DNA of 64,000 nt from Fomes fomentarius (taxonomy: Eukaryota; Basidiomycota; Agaricomycetes; Polyporales; Polyporaceae), in the NCBI GenBank assembly GCA_022606135.1, contig JABYQN010000008.1, positions 496,001 to 560,000 of the forward strand, read 5' to 3'. Both the position numbers and the translations under genes were made by a program. The notes under the pieces were generated by a model. It searched no databases, was not told the origin of the DNA, and was given only the letters and a program-made list of their open reading frames with translations. Shown one piece after another: positions 34,608 to 46,100 of the stretch; position 1 is the first letter of the stretch; each line of letters opens with the position of its first letter.

Positions 34608-35180
34608 ATGAAACCAGTACCAGCGTTTGCTTTCTCTTGGTATTTGCCGCACGGCACCGACGAGCACTGGGACGCCGCTCTTCGAGTTGTTCGCTATCTC
34701 AAGGGCACTCGCGGTCTCCGTCTCGTTCTTGGTGGCTCTCGCGCTGCTCAACCACTGTGCTTCTCAGGCTCTGGCCACGCGCGATGTCCCGACACTCGCA
34801 AGTCAATCGGCGTATACTGCGGCTCTGGCGTTGTCACTCGGGCGTCCCGCAAACAGGTAACTGTTGCCGACTTGTCGAGCGAGGCCGGATACATCGCTGC
34901 AGCGGATGCCTCTAAGGAGTACCAGTGCGTGTGGCTTCGACATCTCGACGCGATAGGCTACGCCCAAGATCATTTGAACCTTCCCCGCTCTACGTCGACA
35001 AACAATGGCACTATCGCGATCATGTAGTAGTACTACACGCCCACACCAAACACATCGAAGTCAAGCATCCTCAGACATTATACCACTACCTCTCAAATAT
35101 CCACTCACTACACACCTTTTGCGAACAACCTTGCCGATATCTTCACGAAACCTCTCGCGTTCCCACGCGTTCTCCCGCCT
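34608..35180 (+). mobile_element. Ty1/copia retrotransposon remnant (3' end of pol, RNase H)
   Basis: Reads HWDAALRVVRYLKGTRGLRL, GHARCPDTRKSIGVYCGSGV, SRKQVTVADLSSEAGYIAA, DASKEYQCVWLRHL, then after a one-base shift VDNNGTIAI, then TKHIEVKH and LADIFTKPLAFPRVL. This is the standard order for the RNase H end of copia polyproteins. Frameshifts and stops (for example TAG at ~35,026) show decay. I could not find a pair of long terminal repeats. Upstream reverse transcriptase and integrase are absent. Confidence 0.88.
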
Positions 35181-36104
35181 TCAAAGTTTCCTCGGTGTGC
35201 GTTACCGGCTTCCATGCAAGAAGGAGCTGCTTGTTGGCTCTCGTCCTAACTTCACGTCTACTTGCTCCTCTCTACCCCTTCGTCTCAGTTCTGTGCTGTA
35301 CGTGCACAGTACAAGAGGTGAGAGGCGTCGTTATCTTGGCGTTCTACAGAACCTATGGGTTACTCGTCGTGGTCGGCGCAAGCATATTGACAAGAAATTC
35401 GGGACTCTGAAACCAGTCTGCACACCCGGAGTCCCATTGAGTAGGATGTGATGGGCGCTAGGACAGGTGAGGCTGAGTCAGCAGCGCGTAGGATATGTAG
35501 TGGCACGAGCATCGCATGTAGAGGACACGTCTCACCACTACGAGGATGACGATCCCTAGGCTCAGCGACATAGCCAGGGCACCGCGATGTTCTGGTCCAC
35601 CGTGAATTTGCAAAGAGTTTCGGGCTGGATCTACATAAGGTCATCTGAGGGGCAGGACGGACTTGAAGGCAAGGTGCGTGCCTCCCGTCACGATATCACC
35701 GACCTCGCAGTAAGGTAAGTAGAATTGGACCTCACTGCCGGTGTGGGGGCCGACTCGTCCCCTTATGCCGTTTTGCTACCAGGTAAACGTCTCTACCCGC
35801 GTATAGAGAGAACAACGGGTCCAACAGCAAAGCCCAGACAAGGGCCGCCGCCGATGTCGTATATAACACGACACAATTAAACGCCAACGATACCCGGCCT
35901 CGTGGCAGGTACCGTAACCCGTAAAAATCAAACTGATCCAAGCTTAAGAGTAACCTCAATCGTCTGCGTAATCGTCCGATCTTCCTCCACAACGCCCTCG
36001 TAAGTTCTCACTGCAGAGGCAAATTGGTGTAAGTACCTCAACTTTCCTATACCACCAGTCTCGTGCTGAATGGAGTAACTTGCGATTGTCAGCGCCGCCG
36101 AGCA
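35181..36104. other. Upstream region of the second HET gene
   Basis: From about 35,945 the sequence matches the mirror region of the third HET gene (about 60,250-60,060), including a likely 5'-UTR intron start CTCGTAAGTTCTCACTGCAG. The part before that, including any remaining LTR of the copia element, shows no gene. Confidence 0.5.
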
Positions 36105-38194
36105 ATGTGGCTCCTCCGCACAAGTAACGGCGAGCTTCGGAATTTCAGCAGCCCGAGCGACGTACCAGAAGGCGGTTACGCCATCCTTTCGCACGTCTGG
36201 CAGGAGCGAGAGATGTCATTCCAGGAGCTGCACGCTCTTCGTGCCACCGCTGAGCCTGCCAGTGGATCATCCCCGGGCTCTGAGTCTCACACCGGTAATA
36301 CCGCGACCGCAAGATCTCGCGCATCGTCCAAGATACGCGAGTGCTGCATCCTCGCCGAGTCACACGGATACAAGTGGCTCTGGATCGACACCTGCTGCAT
36401 CGACCAGTCGAGCAGCGCAGAGCTCTCGGAGGCCGTCAACTCGATGTTCGCCTGGTACTCGCACGCCCAGGTCTGCTACGCGTACCTCCACGACGTCCCC
36501 GCAGGAGAGGAAGGAGAGGACGGTCTGGCGCGCCACGGTTCGCCGTTCCGCCGCAGCAGGTGGTTCACGCGCGGGTGGACGCTGCAGGAGCTCATCGCGC
36601 CCCGGAGCCTCGTCTTCCTCTCGCGCGAGTGGGCGGTGCTGGGGACGAAAGCGAGCCTCGCGCCGCTCCTCGAGCAGATCTCGGGCGTCGACGCGGACGT
36701 GCTCACCTTCCGGCGGCCGGTCGCGGACGTGAGCGTCGCGCGGCGCATGTGGTGGGCGTCGAACCGCGCGACGACGCGGATCGAGGACGGCGCGTACTCA
36801 CTCATGGGCCTCTTCGACGTGCACATGCCGACGATCTACGGCGAGGGCGCGCGTGCGTTCAGGCGGCTGCAGGAGGAGATTCTGAAACGGACGTCGGACC
36901 AGACGCTGTTCGCGTGGGGGAACACGCTGCCGATGCACGCCACGCCGTTCAGGGAGCGGCTGTCGTACAGCAACTACCATACGGACAGCCACCTGTTCGC
37001 GCCGTCGCCTGCGTCGTTTCGGAGCTCCGCGCATATGGTGCCGCTGCCGCTGTTCGACGCGTTCAAGCACGCGGTGAAGTTGCTTGGGATACCTCCGGCC
37101 GCACTGGACGCAAAGAAGGTGCGCTCCTCCTTCACGTCCGTCACCAATCCGTGGCCACCGCCCACACCGCTGAGCGTCCGCCACAGTCGTCGCACCCATC
37201 TCCCAAGGGCAACTCGCCGCACAAGTACTCGATTCACCTTCCCGACTTTTCCATCACGAGCCACGGCGCGCGTTCCAGGATGCTCGTGATCGAGAGCCAA
37301 GTGGGCTACTCTGTGCTCGCCATCGCAGCGCTCGCATGTCGGGACGAGTCGACGGGCTCCTCCGTCGGCCTCCTCCTCCGCCGCCGCCGCCAGAAGGAAA
37401 GCAGCTTCAAGCATCCGCGCTACCACGTCGGCGTGACCGTCCGCGGCGCCGCGGACTGGTCCCGCCTGCGCTACCGACTCGCACAAGCGGACTGGGCGCC
37501 GCACATCCTGTCGTTCGGGCACACGCCCATCACCGCCGAGTGGAAGCAGCTGTACATCTCCCACCGCGCCTCGTCGCGCCAGCGCCAGCCCACCACCGCA
37601 GCGAACAGCACGAAGACGCCGGCCGCGTTCCGGTTCTACTGCCCGAGGTGGCTGGAGGTCGAGCTGAGGAAGCAGGGCTTCGAGTCCGACGTCCCGCTCC
37701 CGACGGCACGCGCGGAGGCGCACAGGCTGGGCGACGGAGGCCCTGTAGCACGCTTCACGCTCACGCACCGCGGAACCGGGGAGCTGTTCCGCATCCTCGT
37801 CGGCCAATGCGGCGGCTCTCCGTGGGCCACGGCGAGCACATCGCCAGCACCATTCGACTCCAAGCTCGGCCTTCCCAGTGCGCTTCCTTCTCCACCCCAG
37901 CAGAACTCGTCCCTCTGGATGAACCTACCGATGAGCTCGACGTCGTTTGATTGCGCGAGGAACAGCGTGAGCTCGTGGCCGGACGGGTCGCGGACGTTTG
38001 GAGACGCGAGCCGGAGCGTGCAGCTCACGTTCACGCGCGCGAACGACGGCGGCGCGACGCATTTGCTCGATATCCGGCTCGGTGGCAGCGTCTACCGCCG
38101 GCTGACCCAGCCCCAGGAAATTGGCCGACGGAGGAGATCGGCGACGGTGCACGCACTCGGCCGTTCGCTCGTCCGTCTTGCTGGCCGGCGTTGA
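36105..38194 (+). CDS. HET-domain protein, full-length member of a duplicated pair
   Basis: Two exons: 36105-37118 and 37187-38194; 673 residues. HET landmarks: GGYAILSHVWQEREMSFQEL, WLWIDTCCIDQSSSAELSEA, AQVCYAYLHDVP, RGWTLQELIAP. The post-HET block ARRMWWASNRATTRIEDGAY and SLMGLFDVHMPTIYGEG follows. The C-terminal exon contains an Arg-rich patch (LLLRRRRQK), HVGVTVRGAADWSRLRYRL and later LLDIRLGGSVYRRL. It is very similar at DNA and protein level to the gene at 58.3-60.1 kb in opposite orientation. Relative to that copy it carries extra codons near residue 60 and the intact C-terminus. High G+C in exon 1. Role in recognition is inferred from the family only. Confidence 0.9.
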
Positions 38195-39087
38195 CGTTGA
38201 CGTTGAGATGTATTATCTATGGCACAGCACAACACATTGTGACTGTTTGTATTCTATCGGGGCTCGTGTATTTCTTAACTAGCCACTTCTCTCGTTCCCA
38301 TGCATTGAGTGGCAACCGTTAATTGATTCACGACATGGCAGAGTCTGATGGGCACCCAAAGGGCGACGAACGTTCGTTCGTTTGCGGCCCATAGTGGCTT
38401 CCTGCAGTGTCCAGCCAGACTGAGGCAAAACGAGCGGATGGCGACTCACCGCTGGCAAAGCCCGACGACCCCGTGTCAGAACGCCGCTCAACGCCGCCTG
38501 TGCCTCCCCAGTGCTCGGGCAAGTACTGCGCACACCAATTCTGCATTTCGGGACTCTTCCTCGTCAGTGGATAGAGTATCTCCTCTCCTGCGACTCCTGA
38601 GAATTCCAGTGGCACTGTTGCTGGCTACGAGGACTCAGATGGACGTAGATTGAGCCATGACAATCCTCATAAGCTCAGTGCCACGCAGCTACCATCGAAG
38701 TACCAGAGCACGTTGGTCAGTATCGGTGAGACGCTCGGCAGTGAACAGCGTCTGCCTCAATGACGTCATCTTCATACCGTGAATGCTGAATGCCAGCTAC
38801 TTGCATCGCAATGCACACACGCAGAACCTGGCAGTCCGACTCAGATATGGCGATATAGAAAATCTGATGTCAACCAGTATGTATACAACGGCAACAGAAC
38901 TCGAATGACCTATACTCGTACAAATCGGCACGGATGGGAGCGGGTCAGGTGAATAATAGCAAATCCGCGAGGCAAGATGGCCGCGTTAAGGATGAGGTTG
39001 AGATTGGAGATGGGGGATGGGATGGAGGGGATGATGACTGATGGTGAGTGATCATGATACAGATGTGCAGGGTGTTGGGACGATGCC

Positions 39088-39151
<64 letters not shown>

Positions 39152-40066
39152 AATAGTAGGAGAGCAGAGCGGGGATGGATAGGAGATACGCTAACGAGTG
39201 AGAGAGCAGAAAAGCTACGGAAATGACTGTGGCACTGGGGGCCCTGGGGCTATGGGGTTGAGGCCTTGAGTTGCCAGTATGTTGCGTAAGATAGGGGACA
39301 TTGGACGATGAGTCGAGAGTAAATCCAGGGAGAGTGAGCTGAGCTGAATATGATAGATACGGACCGAAACGGCCGGATGACGGATGGACGGAGCGCGCGA
39401 GTGGGCCGTACAAGACGGAGGTAAGACCGAGGATCGAGGACGTTGTGGCACTTGGGGGGTGTCATCGAGATGGACGCACAGCCCAGGAACGGGCACGGGC
39501 GGGATACGTCAGGGAAAAGAAGGAGCCTGAGCGGACGCTGGAAAGGAAGCACCGTATGAGAAACGCTGAACCAGGAACTCTCGCCAAGCGCACAAAAGCT
39601 CAGAAGCCTCGGGCCCCGGGGTGCGAACGCGAGGCGCGAAATCACAAGCCCGTGGCCTGCCAGGGATGGGAGAGGAAACGACGAGTTGGCGACGAACCTT
39701 GATTCGGGGGGTCACCGCTGCAGCTGTCCTGGCGAAACACGTCCCTGCCCGGCGCAGACACGGGGGCGCGCGCAGGTCAGTGCCCGTCCGCTGCGAGCCC
39801 AACGCCGAGCAGGCGACATACACTGCCGATCAGTGGCTGCTTGCAAGCCTGTTGTTTCAATGCCGAATGCGCGTCCGCCCATTCAATCGTCCGTGATCGA
39901 CATTTCGGCGGTGTGATCGTCCGGCGCAAGTGTCCGTTTCGTGCGAGAGGGAAAGGCAGAGCAGAGAAATGAGAAGAACAAGCAGAGACAGAGACGTAGG
40001 CAGGTAGGGAGGCGAGAGACAGAAACAGAAACCGATTCTGATCAGCCCGCGCTCGACAGAGGGGAG
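38195..40066. other. Gene-poor; (AG)n tract and pyrimidine/purine-biased DNA
   Basis: 3' flank of the HET gene, then purine-rich plus strand (pyrimidine-rich minus strand). Long minus-strand frames at 39,250-39,645 and 39,777-40,382 follow that bias and look like UTR-type sequence rather than protein. No gene called. Confidence 0.4.
39091..39148. repeat. (AG)29 microsatellite
   Basis: Uninterrupted AG run of 58 bp, the longest simple repeat in the window. Confidence 0.95.
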
Positions 40067-40249
40067 TCAAAAGCAAATACGGACGTACGCAGACAACCAT
40101 CCCTGTGCGCCGGGGCCGAGCTGGATTGCCGCGACAGTCGACGCGACGGCGACGGCGACCGTGCCCAGCGCGGCGTACACGACCGACTGCTCGCGCGGCG
40201 ACGGCGCCTCGAACGCGGGTTCTTCGTACAGGTTGTCGAATGCGCGCAT
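40067..40249 (-). CDS. Possible small single-pass membrane protein
   Basis: Sixty codons from an ATG: MRAFDNLYEEPAFEAPSPRE, then VVYAALGTVAVAVASTVAAI, a convincing transmembrane helix, then GWLSAYVRICF and TGA. The N-terminal acidic/aromatic segment followed by one helix is typical of small organelle or complex-assembly proteins, but I do not recognise it. GTACGT at 40,084 (minus strand, in SAYV) could be a splice donor, so the true C-terminus may differ from the one listed. The sequence upstream on the minus strand contains a short TTATAAGAGC element at about 40,510-40,520. Coding is supported by composition and third-position G/C bias only. Confidence 0.45.
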   Translation of the reverse strand: MRAFDNLYEEPAFEAPSPREQSVVYAALGTVAVAVASTVAAIQLGPGAQGWLSAYVRICF

Positions 40250-42641
40250 CGTCGATCAGATGTGAATTTGGATGTGGATGTGGTGTGCGGCTGTGGGTGC
40301 AGCTGGGATGGAAGTTGGGGGGCTGGATACGGAGGAGCTTGAGTGGAGGATAGAGGTGGCTGGATGCGGTCGAGTTCAGCAAGGTGAGAAGAGGTCCGGG
40401 ACGACGAGCCTGGATCGATGTCGATGGATGGGGTATTCGACGCTCGGACAGTCAAAGGAGGAAGGAGAGGCAAAGGACAACGGGCGACGGCTCCGGACGC
40501 GAGGCGAGCTCTTATAGCGAGTGTGCAAGTGGCAACTCGTAACAAGCTCTCAGATCTCGGCTCGGGTGGCGGCGTCGGATGCACTAATCGTAATTACTGT
40601 GGTCGTTAGTACATAGTTAGGGCGTGACCTGGGCTTGCACGCTTTATTAGCCAGTAGTAAGTAGCCTAGCAATTGGCGTTAAGCTTGTTACGAGACATGA
40701 TGCATGAGTATGAGATCTCAATATCAATCCGCTGAGATCGGAGCGTCCGTGCGCAGGCTGAGCCTGTGGAGACCAGGCGACGGAGCGCAGGGTGGATTCA
40801 GGGCCAGCTCAGTAAAAAGTATTGTTATGTTTTATATGTCTCAGAGCCCGAGCGGCGCGTGTAAAGCTCGACCCTCAAGACTAAGTAGCACTTAGCTTAA
40901 GGATTGGAGAGATGGAATCACGGAGAGGTGCCAGAGAGATCGATGCGGGAACAAGCTCAGAGTCAGAGTGACACTGATACCACAGGAACAAGAACTCCAG
41001 CTAGGAACAAAAAACGTTGAGGACATTGTATCCGCATCCGAATTCAGCTGGCCATGGGTGAAACTTTCTCTTCAGGACGGGACTGCACTGTGGACTCAAG
41101 AAGTCGTTGTAGGACCGTCCGTTCCCCCATCGATAGGTCCGTCCTGTGGAGGAGCGCTGCACAGCTTGAGACACAGAGCGCGGGCTTGTGATTCTGGCAC
41201 TCGGATCATCGATCATGACTGCGCCTCCGGATCCGATTCTCCAGACTCCTCGTCTCTCGGAGCTTTGGGGCAGGCCGCTCGAATCGGCCCTCTATTACTT
41301 ACGCCTCTCGTACATGTACAATATTAGACACACAGGCCAGCTTGAGACGCGCGCAAGACATACATAGGATTCGTAAATTATGGTGTAGTTCTCCACGCTG
41401 ACACAACACAATGAAGTCAACGCTGACAATGATGGTGCGCGCCGTGAGCCTCAAGGCGTGCTAGGGGAACCACAACGCGGCGCGCGTGCGGCGTATTAGC
41501 AAGCACCTTGGGCCTGGGATGCCTCTCGCGGCATAGTCTCCTGATTACTGGTTCGAATACTATCTTATAGGCAATAGGGCGGGATAGGGTGCGTGCACGG
41601 AGGCAGATGTGCACTGTGTAGACGCATAGTACTAGTCTTGTGGCTCGGGTGCCTGAGTGCTTCGGGGGCCTGGATCTGGCCATGGGTCAGAGGACCGGTC
41701 AAGTGCCCATGTACAGTGCTGGGAACCGTTGAGAACGACGTCGACGAATTCCCCGTGAGGCACGTAGGTACGGTGCATTGGATGGAAGACAGATGGTCCA
41801 ATGATGTCATGCACCTTGAGCTTATTGCAGACTACACTCAGTCACGGTGAACACTGTCCTTCGCCGGTCGTATGTCGATGATCGCTGTATATGCTGAGCG
41901 CTGACGCAATGGTTCCAGCCATCGATTGACAGGTCTTTCCAATGATACGTATCATGGTGGACACTTGTTGGCCATCCGAGTTCATGACAGCGCCATATAC
42001 TGTAAGTATAGAGGCGTCAGACGTCGATCTTGTCTATGCGTCGGCACGACGACGGGCAATCGTGTCAACTCAATACGACCATATCCCTGACCAACTCGAG
42101 CATCCACTCAGAGGTAGCGAGAAGAGTGCTGGGGATGGCGCCTGAAGGAGTGATGGTAATCAGGGTGAGCTTGACTCGGAGATATGTCTCTAGAGGGATA
42201 GGGGTAAGTGGCTGGCGGCAGGTAAGCCCCATTACCCCGCATTTCTTGTTGCGCGATCGGGGAATGGATCGATCAGTCATTGTCAACACGGAGATGGACT
42301 GCAATTAAAAAGGAAAGCGAACTGAAGGCGGGCGGAAGAACCGGGAATGTAGATGTGCGTACTGTGCATATCGTGAGGGTGCGACAACCGCTGAAGATCC
42401 AGATAGGTACACCAGTGTACATTGGAGGATAATCAAGACGTACACACCGCCAAAACCGAGACTCTGCTTAACCGCGGAAGTGTGCATCTAGGTCGAGCCT
42501 TGAATGCAGGAGGTCATTCCACAGCTGCGCCACGGCACCGTGTAACTATGGAATGACCGACCGCCCTGTGCACAAGTACAGGTCAAACCGAGACCGAGGC
42601 CTGAAATCAGTGATCGGAGGCTGAAGATTGGTAGCTTGGAG
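40250..42641. other. No confident gene
   Basis: Frames at 41,593-41,850 on plus (CPCTVLGTVENDVDEFPVRH) and 41,814-41,632 on minus (IGPSVFHPMHRTYVPHGEF) both look somewhat protein-like, and I cannot decide between them. The rest shows nothing. Confidence 0.35.
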
Positions 42642-43283
42642 CTAGAAATCTTCTAGCCGGTACACATCATACGCGACCTCCTCGTATGGATGGACCTGCA
42701 CATACGTCAGGCAAAGACAATACATTACATCGCAGTTGAGAGTTGCGGAGTGCAACGGAGACGAGGATGAAAGAGAGACGCACCTTCTTCAGTTCCTGCA
42801 GCACCGCGCCCATCTCCACCCCGTCTTCGTTCTGGGACGTCAGCTGGGTGGAAGAGGTGGCGGTGGTGGTGGAGGTGGAGGTGGTGGCAAAAGGGCGAGA
42901 GCGGGCAAGGACGAGCACCTCGACGCGGTCCTCCTCGACATGCTCCGGCGTGCCCACTGCGCCGATCGTCGGGTTCGCACCCTCGAGCGGGAGGAATTGG
43001 CCTGTGCAAGTGCCGTTGTAAGTACGCAAGTCAGAATCGTTCGTGTCGCGTTCGTGTCAAATATAAGCAAGCAAACAAGCAAGTAGCAAGACTGAGATGT
43101 GAGTAAACGGCGAGTGGGGGGAGGCAAAGATGCGTCTAACGCACCGGTACCGGGGGAGACAAAGGCGCAGCCGCCGTATGCGCCGATGCGGCCGACGTTG
43201 TTTGGGAAACGGGTGAAGAGGTGTTGGAGGACGGATTGGGTGGACGGACGGGGCGTGAAGAAGACGAGTTTGTATCTCTGCAT
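42642..43283 (-). CDS. Small NIF3-like / YqfO-type domain protein
   Basis: Three exons: 43283-43145, 43001-42784, 42695-42642; 136 residues. It starts [20 protein letters not shown], runs through [40 protein letters not shown] and [10 protein letters not shown], and ends [17 protein letters not shown]. The [12 protein letters not shown] and [10 protein letters not shown] motifs are those of the small alpha/beta domain inserted in bacterial NIF3/YqfO and also found alone (CutA/PII-like fold). A low-complexity Thr/Ser insert sits between the third strand and the last helix. Molecular function of the free domain is not established. Its start faces the upstream region of the J-domain gene at 44.6 kb. 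Confidence 0.88.
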
Positions 43284-44588
43284 GCTCAGAGTCTCATCTC
43301 ATTCAGACTCCAGAGTAGCTTTGAGCTTTGGGCTGTCTCTGGGCAGCGTGATGCTGATGATGTGATGTTGGTGCTATAATAGCGTAGTGGACCACTGGTT
43401 ACCGCTTCAACTTGGGACCCTGATCACGGCCCAGGGTGCGCGCGCACCCTTATAGCACGTCCGATATCACGCTTGTTTCGTTACTGTTTGTTGCGATAGC
43501 TTCATGTATGGGATGCCTCGTTAATCCTCATACGCCTGATAATGAGTATATTGAGGCCTGGGACCTGATATTTTCGATAAAACACGAAAAGGGACCAACG
43601 CTGTATGACGCACTAATTACGAGGCGCCGATTTTACGGCATTCAATCAAAGTTCAATTCGCGTCTTTCCTCTCAACTACCACGACGTTCCGCCCAGCCTG
43701 TTGAATTTACCTGTCATCATCTCAACCTGGGCACACTTTCGATGTGCAGGTAGCGGAGATAGGTTCTGTCTTCACCAGGATTGGCAATCTCCAAGGTCGA
43801 AGGTGGCAAAGGTGAGCACGCCACCCTTTATGTTCCCTCCCTTCAGGATGTCCAAGTAAAAGGGTCGACCCCGCCGAACCGCACCGCGACGACGACGCGT
43901 TTTCCATCTCTGCTCCCTCGCTCTGGTCTATACTCGATATCCTGGCAAGAAGCACTCCCCGAACCCCCAAAGTGTCCGTTACCCGGCGCGCCAGTGCTCG
44001 AGATCACCGTGGCGCGCCTTAAGGCCGGACCTACAGTATCCGTCTCCACATCCTCCGTGCTACCGTGGTGTGGGAGGGGAGACGTTGCGGCTCGATAGTT
44101 AGGTTCGCGTGCCCGCAGCATACAGGCGCGTGGACAAAGGCCGAGTCGACAGCGTGCCCTGGGTCAGGGGGAGTCCCTCTGGTTTGTGGTACGCAGACGT
44201 TCGAAGCCAAGCCGAGGCAGACGAGTGCTACCCTGTCTCCGGCGGTCTCAGACGTGGATTCTCTTCTTTTACGAACGTGATAGGTATACCTGCAGTTTGC
44301 GCTGCGGGGCGCGTGGCTCAAAGCGTCCGGGCTGGAGGATACTGCTCGTGGCGTGTGGTTCTGTGCGTACAAGTGGCAGGAGCGGGGGTTTGTGCTGCTG
44401 GGAGCTTGAGTCTGGATAGGGCGCGTGCAAAGTGAAAGGCGCGTTTGAGCGTGTGCGTGTAAGGCGGGGAGAGGAGATCATATGCGTGACGGGCTTCAGC
44501 TCGTTCTGAAAATTTCTTTCTGTTCTGCTTGTATGTCTGGCGGAGCTTCACTGACGATACGTTCTCTCGTAGTAGACACACGACAACC
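43284..44588. other. Unassigned, coding-like fragments on both strands
   Basis: On plus, 43,781-44,098 (no ATG) reads ISKVEGGKGEHATLYVPSLQ and SGLYSISWQEALPEPPKCPL. On minus, 43,795-43,715 reads TLEIANPGEDRTYLRYLHIE and 44,121-43,843 is open for 92 codons from an ATG. One strand probably holds a real or decayed gene, but I could not join exons convincingly on either. A frame at 43,436-43,753 is also open. Confidence 0.35.
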
Positions 44589-46100
44589 ATGGCCATGTTA
44601 CTAGGACTCCTCAAATACGCGGGATGGAATTATCTTCCCAACCTAGCTACTCGCCAATTCCTCTCGTTTGTGCATTCGGCATATCCCCGCCTCTTTGGAA
44701 GACAACCTCCTCCTCCCGGATCTCCCGAATTCGTACGAAACCACCGCCTTACATACCTCGCTGTCGTCGTATCCTACCTCGTATACACCTTCTATGACGC
44801 CGCCACCACCGTTGAACCGAACTACTATCAGATGCTCGGAGTCGAGCCCACCGCCGACGACAGCACACTGAAATTTGCGTTCAGGCAGTTTGCCAGGCGC
44901 TACCACCCGGATCGCGTGGGTCCGCAGGGAGAGGCGGTATTCATTCAAGTGCGAGACGCATATGAGGCGTTGAAGTCTCCAGTGAAGCGTTTCGCGTATG
45001 ATAGGTGTGTTTGGCCTATCGTCTGCTATGCACATGACTCACATAGCTCAGATTTGGCCCTGACGCCCTGGAGTGGACACAATGTACCACGCTCAGGGAG
45101 TACGTTCGCCATGGGCTCATGCAAGCATCCGGCTTCTACATCACCTCCGTCTGCATCCTTCTCTTACTCTCCGCCTCTGGTCGTCCCGGTCCAGTCGCAT
45201 ATGTAAGTGTGTATACAAGACCTCATGTACAGTACTGACGATTTCTGGCAGTGGCGATACATCATCCTCGCCCTCATCGCGGTGTACGAGATGCTCTTCA
45301 TCCTCAACCCCTCACCTTCTCCCACTTCCTCTCCTATGCTCTCCTCTACACTCTTCGCCGACCCCACAGGGGAGACGCACACAACCCTGTTCTCGTTCTT
45401 CTGGCCTCGGCGCGTCGCGTACCAGAACGTACGCTTCCTACACTCGCTCTTCGTTCTCGGTTCGTTCGCACTGTCGAACGTCGTGCCCGTCCTCTTTCCG
45501 GCGCCGACCCCAGAAATGCAAGAGAAGTGGATCATAAACGAGGCGCAGCAGATCCTCATGCACGCCAACGCCATCTCGCAAGAAGCCAACGCGCAGATCC
45601 AGACCCTCTTCCACGCCGCGCACGGGCCGCGCCCCAGTTCGCCGGGCCACGAGTCGACGTTCCCGTTCCTCGGCGAGCTGCCGAACGGCGGTAAACCTGC
45701 GGATGAGGTCGTGAACCTTCTCGCGACGGAGCTCGAGAACCTCATCCTCGAGACGCAGATGCGCGCAGACGGTGGTCCGCTGAAGAGCGCCGTGGACAAC
45801 GCGGTTGAGCGGCGGAAGCGAGAGATTGACCGTGGAGATCGCGAGAGGGAGAGGGCGCGGTTGGAGAGGGAACGTGAGAGGGAGAGGGAGAGGGAAAGGT
45901 ATGAGAGGGAGCGCGAGAGTGCGAGGGCGTGGCCGGGGGGCGTGTTTGGCGGGACGCCGGCGGCGGAGGCAGCGTGGATGCAGCGGCATGGAATCCCGGT
46001 GGGCAATGGGAGCGTGGAGAAGGTGTTTGCGCTGGGTGTGAATGGGTCGCCGGTCCGGAGGCCGTCGTATATCCGGGGACGGTCGAGGTCGTTGGGATAG
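44589..46100 (+). CDS. J-domain (DnaJ-like) multi-pass membrane protein
   Basis: Co-chaperone that should stimulate an Hsp70 at a membrane, probably the ER. Three exons: 44589-45004, 45052-45202, 45252-46100; 471 residues. Helix at about 55-72 (LTYLAVVVSYLVYTFYDAA), then the J domain at 79-140 with the essential HPD at residues 106-108 (ARRYHPDRVG). Three further hydrophobic segments follow (FYITSVCILLLLSASG; YIILALIAVYEMLFIL; HSLFVLGSFALSNVVPVLF), and a long C-terminal part. This ends in a strongly charged Arg-Glu tract of about 30 residues, likely a single alpha helix, before a Gly/Ala-rich tail. The ATG has CAACCATGG context. The J domain is placed between helices, reminiscent of Sec63-type topology, but no Brl domain is seen. 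Confidence 0.88.

Noticed and set aside
36341..38194. 617-codon frame over the second HET gene
   Set aside because: Its first part is another register of HET exon 1 (Arg/His-rich). Only its end, from 37187, is the real exon 2.
39250..39645. 131-codon minus-strand frame
   Set aside because: Follows strand bias next to the (AG)n tract; no recognisable protein features.
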